DNA from: Planctomycetota bacterium | Lineage (GTDB): Bacteria > Planctomycetota > Phycisphaerae > Tepidisphaerales > Tepidisphaeraceae | Length of the DNA: 64,000 nucleotides | Reading direction: 5' to 3' | NCBI GenBank assembly: GCA_039182125.1 | Contig: JBCDCH010000009.1 | Location: forward strand, 16,690 to 80,689 | Part shown: positions 1-11,162 of the stretch, in pieces | How the letters are laid out: every line of letters starts with the position of its first letter | Numbering within the stretch: the stretch's first letter is position 1 | The notes under the pieces: model-generated | What the model saw: the letters and a program-made list of their open reading frames with translations, nothing else | Told to the model about the DNA's origin: nothing | Database searches by the model: none | Made by a program: the position numbers and the translations under genes

Positions 1-805
1 GCGGGGCGTTCTCCATCCCGCGATTGGCCCGGAACTCTAGTGCGGTGCTCGTATCGCCATCGCCGATGTCCGTCACGGCCGGATCGAGCGGAATTTCATC
101 AGGGCTTTCAACGGCGGCAATCTGATCGTCGCCGCCGCGGGTGGCGAAGTAGCCGATGGCGACGAGGGTTAGCAGGGCGACCGTACCGACCGCGATCGGT
201 ATCGGGCCGAGTTGAAAGCCACGATCGCCTTGACCGCCTTCGTCACGCTTGATCACGGCGGCGACTTTGGCCGTGGCCGACTCGTAGCTCGCCTTCGCGC
301 TGGCACCCCAGTCGGCTGCGGCCGTTGCGAGGCCGGCAAACGGCGAGGGTCGCGGTTCGATCGGTTCAAAGTCTTTCTCCGGCTCCTCGCGCACCACCTT
401 GGCAGTCGGTGTCACCTTCGGAACGGCGGGCGAAGCGACAGGCTCAGTGGCTGGCGGGCTCGGTTCCGGTATGGCTGCGGGGCGGGACTCGCGGACGCGA
501 CGGTACAGGCTCGACGCGTTGCGTCCGGCGGTGGGGTCGTCGCGGTCAGGCTCGCTGATCGGGTCGGCGTTGGCGTTTGTCCGTGGTGCGAGGCCGAGAC
601 TGCCCAGCAGGCCGGCCAGTCGGCTCGGCGGGGGTGGGCCGTTTTCAGCAAGCTCGGCGGCAGCCTTGGCCGCTTCCTCGACCCGGCGCTGCTCACGCAA
701 CCGTTCGCGTTGGGCCTGCAGGTCCGCTTGGGCGGCGCGCTGCTGCTCCTTGAGCCGGCTTTGCTGCATCACCTCGAACAGCGGGACTTTTTTGCGGCGG
801 GCCAT
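1..805 (-). CDS. Membrane protein of unknown function, C-terminus beyond window edge
   Basis: An open frame without stops reads leftwards from ATG at 805 to the window edge, giving at least 268 residues. It opens with a basic stretch (MARRKKVPLFEVMQ), followed by a Gln/Arg/Glu/Ala-rich helical segment (about residues 15-60) that looks like a coiled coil. A Pro-rich low-complexity linker follows, then one membrane span near residues 195-215, placing the missing C-terminus outside the cytoplasm. The layout resembles planctomycete single-span proteins that end in a SPOR or peptidoglycan-binding domain, but that part is not in the window, so no function is assigned. Confidence 0.7.
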   Translation of the reverse strand, partial: MARRKKVPLFEVMQQSRLKEQQRAAQADLQAQRERLREQRRVEEAAKAAAELAENGPPPPSRLAGLLGSLGLAPRTNANADPISEPDRDDPTAGRNASSLYRRVRESRPAAIPEPSPPATEPVASPAVPKVTPTAKVVREEPEKDFEPIEPRPSPFAGLATAAADWGASAKASYESATAKVAAVIKRDEGGQGDRGFQLGPIPIAVGTVALLTLVAIGYFATRGGDDQIAAVESPDEIPLDPAVTDIGDGDTSTALEFRANRGMENAP

Positions 806-952
806 CCGTGTTGCGTCTCCGTAATCAGCGTCCGAGCATCGCGGCGAACTCCGATCGAAACACACGCTCCGACCGGTCCGGCAAGCTAAGCGTCGGCCGA
901 TGCACGGTCAAGCAGAACGCAGTGCGTCCACAAGTTATCGGGCGGCCCGGTT

Positions 953-3373
<2,421 letters not shown>

Positions 3374-3435
3374 CGTCGAAAAGTGGGTCGAAAGGGTGGA
3401 TCGGTGGGCGGGTAAGGTCAGTAATCGGCGAAGGT

Positions 3436-3933
3436 TTACCGCTTGGGTATTCCGATCCAGAGCATGCCGTTTCGGTAGGTGGCGTTAATGCGTTCGCGGT
3501 CGACGTCCGCGGGCAGTTCGACTTCGCGGCAGAAGCTGCCGTGGTCGATTTCCATGAGATGAACACGCATGCGTTGACCATCGGGCCGACCACGATCGGC
3601 GGGGCTTTGTCCATGCTCGGCGTCGGCACCGGGCATCTCATCGACCGGATATCGCGGCACCTCCCGCACGCCTCGCAGGGTGAGCCGTTGCTGCACGACG
3701 GTCAGGTCGATGCTCTCCTTCTCGACGCCTGCCAAGTCCACGCAAACGAGATACGACGCCTCGGTTTCGTACAGGTTCACGTCCGGCGTCCAAGTGTCGG
3801 TCGGGCAGAAGCTGTGCATGCCCTTGCCGTCGGCGACGTGCCCGACGCCCCGCGCGAACTTGCCGAACGGCGCATCGGGTGAGAGTCGGATACTTCGGAT
3901 GTTGAGCTCGGTCGGTCGGGTCTTGGTGGTCAT
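3436..3933 (-). CDS. Hsp20/alpha-crystallin family small heat-shock protein
   Basis: 165 residues from ATG at 3933; an in-frame TTG at 3954 is a less likely start. The alpha-crystallin domain runs from about residue 45 to the end: it opens with TPDVNLYETEASYLV, continues with LAGVEKESIDL and closes with RNGMLWIGIPKR, the usual G-x-L-x-I/V-x-P ending. The domain carries an insertion of roughly 30 polar residues (DEMPGADAEHGQ region) between beta strands. Small heat-shock proteins hold unfolding proteins in the cytoplasm for refolding or degradation, which fits the position upstream of lon. A TACGAT hexamer ends nine bases before the ATG. Confidence 0.9.
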   Translation of the reverse strand: MTTKTRPTELNIRSIRLSPDAPFGKFARGVGHVADGKGMHSFCPTDTWTPDVNLYETEASYLVCVDLAGVEKESIDLTVVQQRLTLRGVREVPRYPVDEMPGADAEHGQSPADRGRPDGQRMRVHLMEIDHGSFCREVELPADVDRERINATYRNGMLWIGIPKR

Positions 3934-3980
3934 TCCAAGAGCATCGTAAAGCAATGCCGATGAACTGCGAACAGGCGGTG

Positions 3981-4640
3981 TTACGCGGCGGCGGGCCCGT
4001 CAAAGCTGACGCCGTGCCGTTTCCACTTGTCCGCGAAGTGGGCGACGGCGGCGTGGAGTCGGCTTTTGACCGTACCGAGCGGAATGTTCAGGATCTCGCT
4101 GATCTGCTTGTACGGGAACTGATGGAAGTAGCTCAGCAGAATGATCTCACGGAGGTGCTCGGGAAGCTCCATGACCGCCGCACGAACGGCTTGCTCCAGT
4201 TCCTGTCTTTGCAACGGCTCGTCTGGAACAGGCACGTCGGCCACCATGAGGTCGACGAACTCGGTGCCGTCAGCGCCGCCATCGACCTTTGCCGAGAGTG
4301 GCGCGGCGGGGCGGCGGGCCTGCGATCTGAGCATGTCACGGCCCTTGTTCGCCGCGATCGTGAACAGCCATGGCCGAAACCGGCGTGTAACGTCAAACGA
4401 GCCGGCGGACTGGCTCACTTGTAATAGCGCTTCCTGGTAAACGTCTTCCGCAGCGGCACGATTGCCCAAAAACCGAACCAGGAAATGGAACAACTCCCGC
4501 TCATACCGCCCGATGAGCTGCGTGAACGCCCCTTGATCGCCGTCCCGAAAGCGTTCGAGCAACCGTTCGTCACTCACGGCCGGATCGGTGTCCGGCTGAG
4601 AGTTGATCGGGGACGGTGCTTTAATCGTCGTTTGTGCCAT
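3981..4640 (-). CDS. RNA polymerase sigma factor, sigma-70/ECF type
   Basis: 219 residues with the two-domain ECF layout. Sigma region 2 is near residues 40-110 (RFLGNRAAAEDVYQEALLQV, then RPWLFTIAANKGRD). Region 4 is near 155-210, with a helix-turn-helix containing PYKQISEILNIPLGTVKSRLH. Between them is a linker of about 40 residues rich in Asp, Val and Pro. It directs RNA polymerase to alternative promoters. No anti-sigma gene is adjacent; lon and hsp20 lie downstream on the same strand and rlmN is divergent. A 6-bp inverted repeat (4658-4674) sits in the intergenic space. The inducing signal cannot be told from the sequence. Confidence 0.92.
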   Translation of the reverse strand: MAQTTIKAPSPINSQPDTDPAVSDERLLERFRDGDQGAFTQLIGRYERELFHFLVRFLGNRAAAEDVYQEALLQVSQSAGSFDVTRRFRPWLFTIAANKGRDMLRSQARRPAAPLSAKVDGGADGTEFVDLMVADVPVPDEPLQRQELEQAVRAAVMELPEHLREIILLSYFHQFPYKQISEILNIPLGTVKSRLHAAVAHFADKWKRHGVSFDGPAAA

Positions 4641-4657
4641 CGTGGGTCGGTCCTGCC

Positions 4658-4674
4658 GTAGGATGTCGTCCTAC
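4658..4674. promoter_or_regulatory. Inverted repeat between divergent sigma factor and rlmN genes
   Basis: GTAGGA and TCCTAC arms (6 bp, perfect) flank TGTCG. It lies 18 bp upstream of the sigma-factor ATG and 11 bp before the putative rlmN -35 box. The position suits an operator or a small hairpin in the sigma-factor leader, but no regulator can be named. Confidence 0.3.
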
Positions 4675-4684
4675 TACTTTAAGC

Positions 4685-4712
4685 CTGACAAACTTCGTGC
4701 CGCTCGTATACG
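4685..4712 (+). promoter_or_regulatory. Putative sigma70-type promoter of rlmN
   Basis: CTGACA (-35) and TATACG (-10) are separated by 16 bp and lie upstream of the rlmN ATG at 4741, predicting a 5' untranslated region of about 20 bases. Called by eye from the match to the consensus. Confidence 0.45.
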
Positions 4713-4740
4713 ACCGATCGAACGTTCGTTCACTTTTGAA

Positions 4741-5844
4741 ATGAAGAGTCCAAGTCCGACCCATCCCGATCCGTCCGTGCATTGGCTGGGCCTGACCGCG
4801 ACAGAAGGTCGTGCCCGCGTGACAGATTGGGGGCTTCCCGCGTTTCGCGCCAAGCAGCTCAATCAATGGGTGTACGAGCGATTTTGCACGGCCCCTGGGC
4901 AGATGACGAACCTGTCCAAGTCGCTGCAGGCTGAGTTGACACCCCTGTTCGAGCCGACGCGGACGCTCAGCGACCAGCGTTCGAGTGACGGGACGCGGAA
5001 GTTTCTGTTCGGCTGGGACGACGGGCAGTCGGCCGAGACCGTGATGATCCCCGACGATGGCGGTGCGAAATCCCGCCGGACCGCGTGCATCTCGAGCCAG
5101 GTCGGCTGTCCGGTTGGCTGTCGGTTCTGCGCCAGCGGTCAAAACGGCAAGCTTGGCGACCTGACCGTGGCACGGATTGTCGAACAGGTGATCCGCGTGA
5201 ACGCCGCGCTGGCCGAGGAAGGCACGAAGCTGACCAACTTGGTGTTTATGGGCATGGGGGAGCCGTTGGCCAACTACCGCGAAGTCGCGCAGGCGTTGCG
5301 CGTGCTCACTGACCCGGACTGCCTCGGCATGTCGCCGCGTCGAATCACCGTCAGCACCGTCGGCGTGCCGCCGCGAATCCGGCAACTCGCCGATGAAAAC
5401 GCACCGATCAACCTGGCCCTTTCACTGCACGCGCCCAACGAGCCGCTGCGCCGAGAACTCATCCCATGGGCCGAGCACTTCACGCTCGACGATATCCTCG
5501 ACGCTTGTCGTTACTACTTCGAGAAGACCCGACGCGAAATCACGTTCGAGTACATCCTGCTGCGCGACGTCAACGACCGGCGTGAGCACGCGGTCGAGCT
5601 GGCCGCGATCTGTCGGGCGATGCGGTGCAACGTCAACCTCCTGCGGTACAACGAGGTCGAGGGCATCGACTACGTCCGACCGCGATCGCCCGACGTGATG
5701 GCGTTCCAAAGCGAGCTCCGCCGGCGGGGGGTCAACGCCCATGTTCGCAAGTCGCGGGGGCGTGACATTGATGCCGCGTGCGGTCAGCTACGCAAGAAGC
5801 AGGAGCGGGAATCCAAGCTCGTTCAACTCGGAGCACCACGATGA
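4741..5844 (+). CDS. rlmN: 23S rRNA (adenine2503-C2)/tRNA methyltransferase RlmN
   Basis: 367 residues from ATG at 4741; the open frame extends further upstream, but the extension would cross the putative promoter and has no RlmN-like sequence. The radical SAM motif CPVGCRFC provides Cys123, Cys127 and Cys130, and the methyl-carrying C-terminal cysteine is in DIDAACGQL (about Cys347). VFMGMGEPLANY is the conserved radical SAM glycine-rich segment. RlmN puts a methyl group on C2 of A2503 in the peptidyl-transferase centre and of A37 in some tRNAs. The stop overlaps the next ATG (ATGA), so the prepilin-like gene is translationally coupled. Confidence 0.96.
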   Translation: MKSPSPTHPDPSVHWLGLTATEGRARVTDWGLPAFRAKQLNQWVYERFCTAPGQMTNLSKSLQAELTPLFEPTRTLSDQRSSDGTRKFLFGWDDGQSAETVMIPDDGGAKSRRTACISSQVGCPVGCRFCASGQNGKLGDLTVARIVEQVIRVNAALAEEGTKLTNLVFMGMGEPLANYREVAQALRVLTDPDCLGMSPRRITVSTVGVPPRIRQLADENAPINLALSLHAPNEPLRRELIPWAEHFTLDDILDACRYYFEKTRREITFEYILLRDVNDRREHAVELAAICRAMRCNVNLLRYNEVEGIDYVRPRSPDVMAFQSELRRRGVNAHVRKSRGRDIDAACGQLRKKQERESKLVQLGAPR

Positions 5845-6734
5845 GAAAGCGCGGATTCACCCTGCTCGAACTGCTGTTGATCCTCGGCATCGTCGTGGTG
5901 CTGTTGGCGATCGTGGTTCCCTACGCGGCGGCGTTTCGAGAGGGGGCACGCCGGGTCGAGTGCGTCGACCAACTTCGGCAAATCCGCGATGGTTTGGATC
6001 GATACATTCTCACCAACATCGACTACCCCCGCGTGACCTACGCCCCGGACTCGGCCGGGTACACCGCTTTCACCGGGACCGACGATGCCGAGCCGTTCGT
6101 CCAGGGCGCGGGTGAAGATGTCCAATCCAATGACGTGACAGCGTCGCTCTGGTTGCTCATGCGCAGTGCCTTGGTGCCCGACCCGGGCGTGTTCGTATGC
6201 CCGTCGACGTGGGACACCGCGGACCCGTTGACCAACAAGGACGGCGTCCGTGTCGGCCCGGCCGAGCGCGGCAACTTTCGCGGGCCCGGCAACCTGAGCT
6301 ATTCCTACGCCAACCCGTTCAGCATGGCCGAGCAGTTCGGGCTGAAGCAAGACAATCTTCCGGGCGGCTTCGCGCTCATGGCCGACATGAACCCCGGCAC
6401 CGGCGTCGATGGCATCTTCCCCGTGCCGTCCGACGCCACCGCGGGGCAGTTCGCCGCCGCCAACAGTCCGAACCACAACCGTGCCGGGCAAAACGTGCTC
6501 TACGCCGACGGCAGCGTCCGCTGGCACGCGACCCCATACGTCGGCTTCGCCTACGCGCCGGCCAAAGAAGAAGCCGCCGCCGTCTGGGGCGACAACATCT
6601 ACTCGACGCTCAGCATCGAAAGCCTACCGGCCGAACACGGCGAGCCGTTCGATCTCCCAGGCTTCATCGGCCAAAGCCTGGCCCCATCCCACGTCAACGA
6701 CAGCTACCTCGTCCCAACCATCCGCGACGAGTAA
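5841..6734 (+). CDS. Type II secretion/pilin-like protein with prepilin N-terminus and H-X9-DG-type motif
   Basis: 297 residues. The N-terminus KRGFTLLELLLILGIVVV is a classic prepilin peptidase site (cleavage after Gly, Phe at +1, Glu at +5), followed by a hydrophobic helix to about residue 30. Near residue 215 it carries HNRAGQNVLYADGSV, the signature of the prepilin-type processing-associated H-X9-DG family that is greatly expanded in planctomycetes. It is expected to be processed by a PilD-like peptidase and assembled into, or anchored like, a pseudopilin at the cytoplasmic membrane. Substrate and partner are unknown. Its start codon overlaps the rlmN stop. Confidence 0.9.
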   Translation: MRKRGFTLLELLLILGIVVVLLAIVVPYAAAFREGARRVECVDQLRQIRDGLDRYILTNIDYPRVTYAPDSAGYTAFTGTDDAEPFVQGAGEDVQSNDVTASLWLLMRSALVPDPGVFVCPSTWDTADPLTNKDGVRVGPAERGNFRGPGNLSYSYANPFSMAEQFGLKQDNLPGGFALMADMNPGTGVDGIFPVPSDATAGQFAAANSPNHNRAGQNVLYADGSVRWHATPYVGFAYAPAKEEAAAVWGDNIYSTLSIESLPAEHGEPFDLPGFIGQSLAPSHVNDSYLVPTIRDE

Positions 6735-6876
6735 CCACCACGCAAACGCCCGTAATCGCTGCTGCAAAGCATGCATGGTCCGATAAGGACGGTTATGTTA
6801 GATGAACCGTTGAGGGGCAGGCCACGGGGTATGACTTTTACGTCGGTAAGCCGATGTAGCATGTTGGAAGCAGCCA

Positions 6877-7470
6877 CTAAAGACGGTCGAACGGTTTGTC
6901 GGTCTTCCAAAGGACCTTGCCGGTCTCGGCATCTCTAATGATACGGACCTTGAGGATAGGTAAGCTATCGACGCTTCTGCTTGGCTCTAGTTCACCACTA
7001 TCTGGACTTGGCCCTGCCACTTCTCCGTCGATCACGAGCGAGCGTGAATTAAGCCGCCGAAAGCCATCTATCTCGACCTGCATCCCAAACGGGAAGGACG
7101 TTCGGGGCCCCAAGACGGCGAAACCCTTCTCTTTGAACCTGAACTCGATCTCTGCATCGTCACTGTCTTCACGACCGACAGGCGAACGGAGGTACCGTGG
7201 ATTGTCTTCAAGATCAAACACCGTAAAAAAGCCTCGTGGCTCGACCGCAATGTCCGCTCGGGCTATCCCGGTTTCGTCGAGAGGCACCACTACCGCATCT
7301 GGACCACGAAATGCAGTTAGCCCTTCAGACACATAACTGACACGCAGCAACCCTTGAACGATTGGTTCCTCCGACGCAGAGTCGACACATTTCACGCTAA
7401 CCTCTCGATACTCCCACGCCCGACAACCTGAAAGAACCATCAATGTTAATAGTGCGATCGAAAGTTTCAT
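6877..7470 (-). CDS. Predicted lipoprotein of unknown function
   Basis: 197 residues from ATG at 7470, chosen because AAGAGGA lies just upstream and the next residues form a lipoprotein signal peptide (MKLSIALLTLMVLSGC, lipobox LSGC, lipidated Cys16). An upstream in-frame start would hide the signal. The mature part looks like a small beta-rich domain (VSVKCVDSASEEPI, VPLDETGIARADI) of the kind seen in carboxypeptidase-regulatory or transthyretin-like folds, but the match is weak. It lies 29 bp beyond the end of the decayed surface-protein gene, in the same low-GC patch. Confidence 0.65.
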   Translation of the reverse strand: MKLSIALLTLMVLSGCRAWEYREVSVKCVDSASEEPIVQGLLRVSYVSEGLTAFRGPDAVVVPLDETGIARADIAVEPRGFFTVFDLEDNPRYLRSPVGREDSDDAEIEFRFKEKGFAVLGPRTSFPFGMQVEIDGFRRLNSRSLVIDGEVAGPSPDSGELEPSRSVDSLPILKVRIIRDAETGKVLWKTDKPFDRL

Positions 7471-7499
7471 TTGATCCTCTTTTCGTGGCGTGCGCAATC

Positions 7500-9796
7500 T
7501 TAACTGCCAAGCCCAGAAACAATTATGTCCAATCTGACGTCTTGCCACACAAAGAGCGGCGCAACGTCATGATTGACGTCCGATCCGCCATCGAACAAAA
7601 ACGTGCTTCCGTTCCAAATCTGCGTGGTCATTCGATTGGCGTAGTTCGGATCAGTTGTCACATTAACATTATTTGACGCGATCGTTGACGGAAGCACGCT
7701 CCCTTTCAACAGACTTGAGAACCCAGTTCCGACAGAGTTCTGTGCACCGTTTATCCGAACCTCGCCGTTCCCAGCTTTTGTCTGATAGTAGTTGTTATGC
7801 GCATCGACATTGTCAAGGACGCCGCTAAACCAAATCCATTTTACAATCCTCGCCGGAAGGCCGTGCACCACATCGATCGTTTCAAGCATCTTGACAGGGA
7901 TTTGGGCCTCAAGGTCATCGCCGTATAGTTCAGAACCTGCCATTTTTCGGGTTTCGTTGACTGCCGCCACGCCGCCTCAGCTAAATGCGAATATGTTGAT
8001 ATTGTAGTCATCAAACTCGTCGACCTCGATTTCACCGTTCATGTTAGCGTCAACACTCTGCTCATCTAAGAATTTCAAGAGAGCAATTGTTCCAGATGGT
8101 CCATCATCGAAGAAAAACGTATTTCGGACATCTGGCGGCGGCAATGTGGGTTTCAAAATTGTTACGGTCTCACCTTGGTTGAAAAGCGCGTCTTCGATGT
8201 TCGGGAGCATGTCTTCTAAAACGGCATTGCCGAGTGGTTCGACTCCATTAATCGTTGCACCATTCCATGCAAGGAAGATTTCTTGCTCACCCGTTGGGGG
8301 CGGAGACGGTGTTTTTGGCGCAGTTGGCGTGCTCGAAGGCGTTCCAGTTACAATTGCGACTGTGCCAGAACAAGGCCCGTGCTGCCGAACACCGTGACTC
8401 TGTGTGAAAGACTAGCCCCACCTGGTAGATCGTCTGCCACTGCATCCGAGGCACCCGACAGTCCGGTCAGTTGTACGACAGCTTCCTGTTCTGCCACGCC
8501 ATCTTGATCCCAATCGACCTCGATAGTGGCATACTCCCACCAGCAACATTGTCCCAATCAAGGTTCACTTGATTGTTGGTGCCCGTCCCAACATTGAGTG
8601 TTAGCGTTGATGAAGTTGCAGATGCACTGACGGATGGTGCGGAAAAATTGACGCTGTTTTCCGCGATCACGCGGTATTGGTACGTGCCATTGACGCCAGT
8701 ATCGGTGAAGGTCACATCTTCGGCATCCCCTGCTGCGCTCGCAACTTCAACAAACGCACCCGTACCGATGGCCCGCTCGATTCGGAAAGCAGTCTGGGTC
8801 GTAGCATTGTTCGCCCATGTCACTTGGACATTGCCCGGAGAGATGATATTCGACATCACATTTGTTGGCGCAGGGAGAACGGTGACTGACGATGTTCCGT
8901 TGGTGGTGTGGCCTAGCCCCGCTGCTACCGTCCATGGCCGCCAGTGATACCAATGGTTGGTACCATCGACCAAATCTGTATCTTGGTAACTATTCTGGAT
9001 TCCCGGGATGCTGTCGTGCGCCACGTAGTCGATGCCGTCGAATGACCGGAAGACTCTCCACTCGTCCGGAGGAGTTTGAGATCCGCTACCCCCACCTTTG
9101 ACGTTACGTGTGACAATGATCTCACTGGCTGATTGCGTGGAAGCCGTTAGAAAACCCTCGATGGCAGATGGCGGATCCAGTGTGACGCTGAAGGTTCGCT
9201 GCAGGATCAATGCATCAAACAGATCGACATCCTGGCACCGTCGAGATCGCCATCACTCCAAACGACGCTGGGGTCACTCAATCCGAAGTTTCGCTGTACG
9301 ACCAAGGCGTCGAACAGGTCAACATCTCGATCGCGGTCAAGGTCACCTTGAACGAAGAATGTTTCGATGAGCGTGTCGGATGTGCCGATGGGGTCGCCGC
9401 TGCTGTCGAGGATGTTCTCGAAGTTGAGCAATGCCTCGTAGTTGGCATTGGGTGGCAAGGTCGACCCCGTCGATGGATCGAGAAAGTCAACTCGGCGATT
9501 GTCGTCGCCGGGTCGTAGGTGAAGGAAAGGCTGTTGTCAGCCCTTTCGGTGTTTCGGGTTAAATCGTAGACCTCGGCATCGGCGAGCGTCACAGACGAAG
9601 CCGGAACACCCGCGACATCGAAGATGAAACGCTGAGGACCCGCATCAACATCGAACTGCCCTGTCGCGACTGCGGCTAGTAGCCGCCTGTCCTCCAAGAC
9701 CTCACACGCAACCCTCTTAACCGGGTCGGCGTAGGATCGTCTGCGACGGACTGACAAAAGCTCCCGAAAACGGCAGTGAGTGCCCATGAGTTTCAT
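7500..9796 (-). pseudogene. Broken surface protein: LEDRRLLA N-terminus, dockerin-like repeats, FN3-like region, alpha/beta-hydrolase-like end
   Basis: Five reading-frame pieces join into one protein. Start: ATG 9796 with GGAG six bases upstream. Piece 1 has CEVLEDRRLLA, the planctomycete giant-protein N-terminal motif. Piece 2 has a dockerin-like calcium repeat (GDLDRDRDVDLFDALVVQRN). A second repeat (DVDLFDALILQRTF) spans the join to piece 3, which continues into FN3-like strands (GTNHWYHWRPW, GTYQYRVIAENS). Piece 4 is short. Piece 5 has DANMNGEIEVDEFDDYNINIF, then FAFS-stop-GGVAAVN, which reads as a hydrolase nucleophile elbow with its Trp codon turned into TGA (7977-7979). Frame changes lie near 9482-9486, 9230-9237, 8531-8538 and 8364-8372; each equals one lost base. 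The last 157 codons could still start at GTG 7970. Local sequencing error is the alternative. Confidence 0.75.
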
Positions 9797-9837
9797 ACTG
9801 AACTCCGAGGCAAAAGATGACTTTACCAAACGGTGCG

Positions 9838-9865
9838 ATTATGACATTTTCTGGAGCCTTCACAA
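9838..9865 (-). promoter_or_regulatory. Putative promoter of the decayed surface-protein gene
   Basis: On the minus strand TTGTGA (-35) and CATAAT (-10, five of six consensus bases) are separated by 16 bp and lie about 40 bp upstream of the ATG at 9796. If active, the broken gene is still transcribed. Confidence 0.4.
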
Positions 9866-9959
9866 CTGGAAATCCATAAGGAGTTCCGCAGCTATACGTC
9901 GCAGTTGGACAGGTGCCGGTATGTTGAATCCACCGCTGCCTGGAAAAGGGCTTTCGGAC

Positions 9960-10532
9960 TTACGCCGTGCCGTAGTAGACGCCTTCGTGTTCGACCCAGC
10001 CGTCTTCGTGCCAGCCCTTGGGGTCGTGGTGGGTCCAGTGGACGACGCCGCCCATGTCGTTCCATTCGTACTCGCCGCGGACGCGGACGAGGTCGCCTTC
10101 GCTGATGGGGACGCGCTTGGCGAGGTCGATGTTGTGGGAAATCTTGAGCGTGATGCCGCCGGGGGTGTCCATGAGCCAGCGCTGGTGTCGGCTGCCCTCG
10201 TTGTCGTCCTTAAGCAGATGCACCACCCGGCCTACCACGGTGACCATCGTGTCGGACTGGCGGGCGTCGAAGAGTTCGGGGATCGGATCCTCGAACTGCT
10301 CGGGCTCTCGGCCCAGCAGCCGCTCGGTGTCGCTCTTGCCATCGACCGATCGGCTCGGCTCTGGGAACGGCTTCGCCGGCTTGCGTTCGACGTCCGGCTC
10401 GACGCCGATGAACCCGCCGGTGGATGTGCTGCCGGTCTTCGCGGACTTCTTCGACGAGAAGAACTTCAGCACGAACGGCAGAATCGCGATCAACAGTTTG
10501 ATCAGGCTGCGCGTGTTGGACGACTTCGACAT
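9960..10532 (-). CDS. DUF3465 domain protein
   Basis: 190 residues. A basic N-terminus with one hydrophobic segment (LLIAILPFVLKFF, about residues 12-24) may be a signal anchor. A polar linker follows, then a compact domain at about 90-188 with GRVVHLLKDDNEGSRHQRW, ISHNIDLAKRVP, RGEYEWNDMGGVVHWTHHDP and HEDGWVEH. This conserved His/Asp/Trp-rich pattern is that of the DUF3465 family, an OB-like fold of unknown activity. msrA lies 9 bp upstream on the same strand, so the two probably form an operon. Confidence 0.85.
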   Translation of the reverse strand: MSKSSNTRSLIKLLIAILPFVLKFFSSKKSAKTGSTSTGGFIGVEPDVERKPAKPFPEPSRSVDGKSDTERLLGREPEQFEDPIPELFDARQSDTMVTVVGRVVHLLKDDNEGSRHQRWLMDTPGGITLKISHNIDLAKRVPISEGDLVRVRGEYEWNDMGGVVHWTHHDPKGWHEDGWVEHEGVYYGTA

Positions 10533-10541
10533 GGGCCGAGT

Positions 10542-11126
10542 CTACCCGGCCGACGCCAGCAGAGCCCGCATCTTGTCGATCTTCGGCAAGGCCGTGCAAG
10601 CCACGTACGGCTGGCTCGGATTCCGGCGAGCAAAGTCCTGGTGGTACGGCTCCGCCTCGAAGAACTCGGTCAACGGCTCGATTGTCGTCGCGATCGGCTG
10701 GTCGAAGTAGCCCGCGTCGTCCAGTTGCTTGACGTACGCGCTGACGACCTCGCGCTGCTGTTCGTTGGCGTAGAAAAATGCCGAGCGGTATTGCGTACCG
10801 CGGTCAGCCCCTTGGCGGTTTAGTTGGGTCGGGTCGTGCGCGACGCCGAAGAACACTTGCACGAGTGTTTCGAAGCTGACCTCGGCCGGGTCGTAAGTGA
10901 CGCGGATGACCTCGGCGTGACCGGTGTCGCCGCGACAGGTCGCTTCGTAGTTGGCCGTGCTCGCATCGCCGCCGGCGTAACCGCTGGTAACGTCGGTGAC
11001 GCCGGGGATGATCTCGAAGACCCCTTCGACACACCAGAAACACCCGCCGGCAAACACCGCCGTCTGCGAGCCGGCGTCATCGGCGACATCAAGCTTCGTC
11101 AACGGTTCGGGCGGCAGTTCGGCCAT
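10542..11126 (-). CDS. msrA: Peptide-methionine (S)-S-oxide reductase MsrA
   Basis: 194 residues. The active-site motif GCFWC gives the nucleophile Cys29; GVTDVTSGYAGG and TGHAEVIRVTYDP are further MsrA signatures, and EPYHQDF is the usual C-terminal motif. It reduces S-epimer methionine sulfoxide in damaged proteins using thioredoxin. There is no MsrB domain. On the minus strand TATGAT ends five bases before the ATG with no Shine-Dalgarno sequence, suggesting a leaderless transcript. Divergent from the deaminase gene, with 36 bp between start codons. Confidence 0.95.
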   Translation of the reverse strand: MAELPPEPLTKLDVADDAGSQTAVFAGGCFWCVEGVFEIIPGVTDVTSGYAGGDASTANYEATCRGDTGHAEVIRVTYDPAEVSFETLVQVFFGVAHDPTQLNRQGADRGTQYRSAFFYANEQQREVVSAYVKQLDDAGYFDQPIATTIEPLTEFFEAEPYHQDFARRNPSQPYVACTALPKIDKMRALLASAG

Positions 11127-11162
11127 GTCGAATCATACGACGTCGGCGGTATGCTGGTTTCA

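Noticed and set aside
6781..6815. GTTAGAT near 6796, like the 3' core of an integron attC site, next to the low-GC patch
   Set aside because: Seven bases can occur by chance, no matching 5' core, no integrase and no second site were found.
7977..7979. In-frame TGA at FAFS-TGA-GGV read as selenocysteine or tryptophan
   Set aside because: Other genes here end in TGA, the family has Trp at this place, no SECIS-like hairpin is evident, and the same gene has four frameshifts. Decay or sequencing error explains it better.
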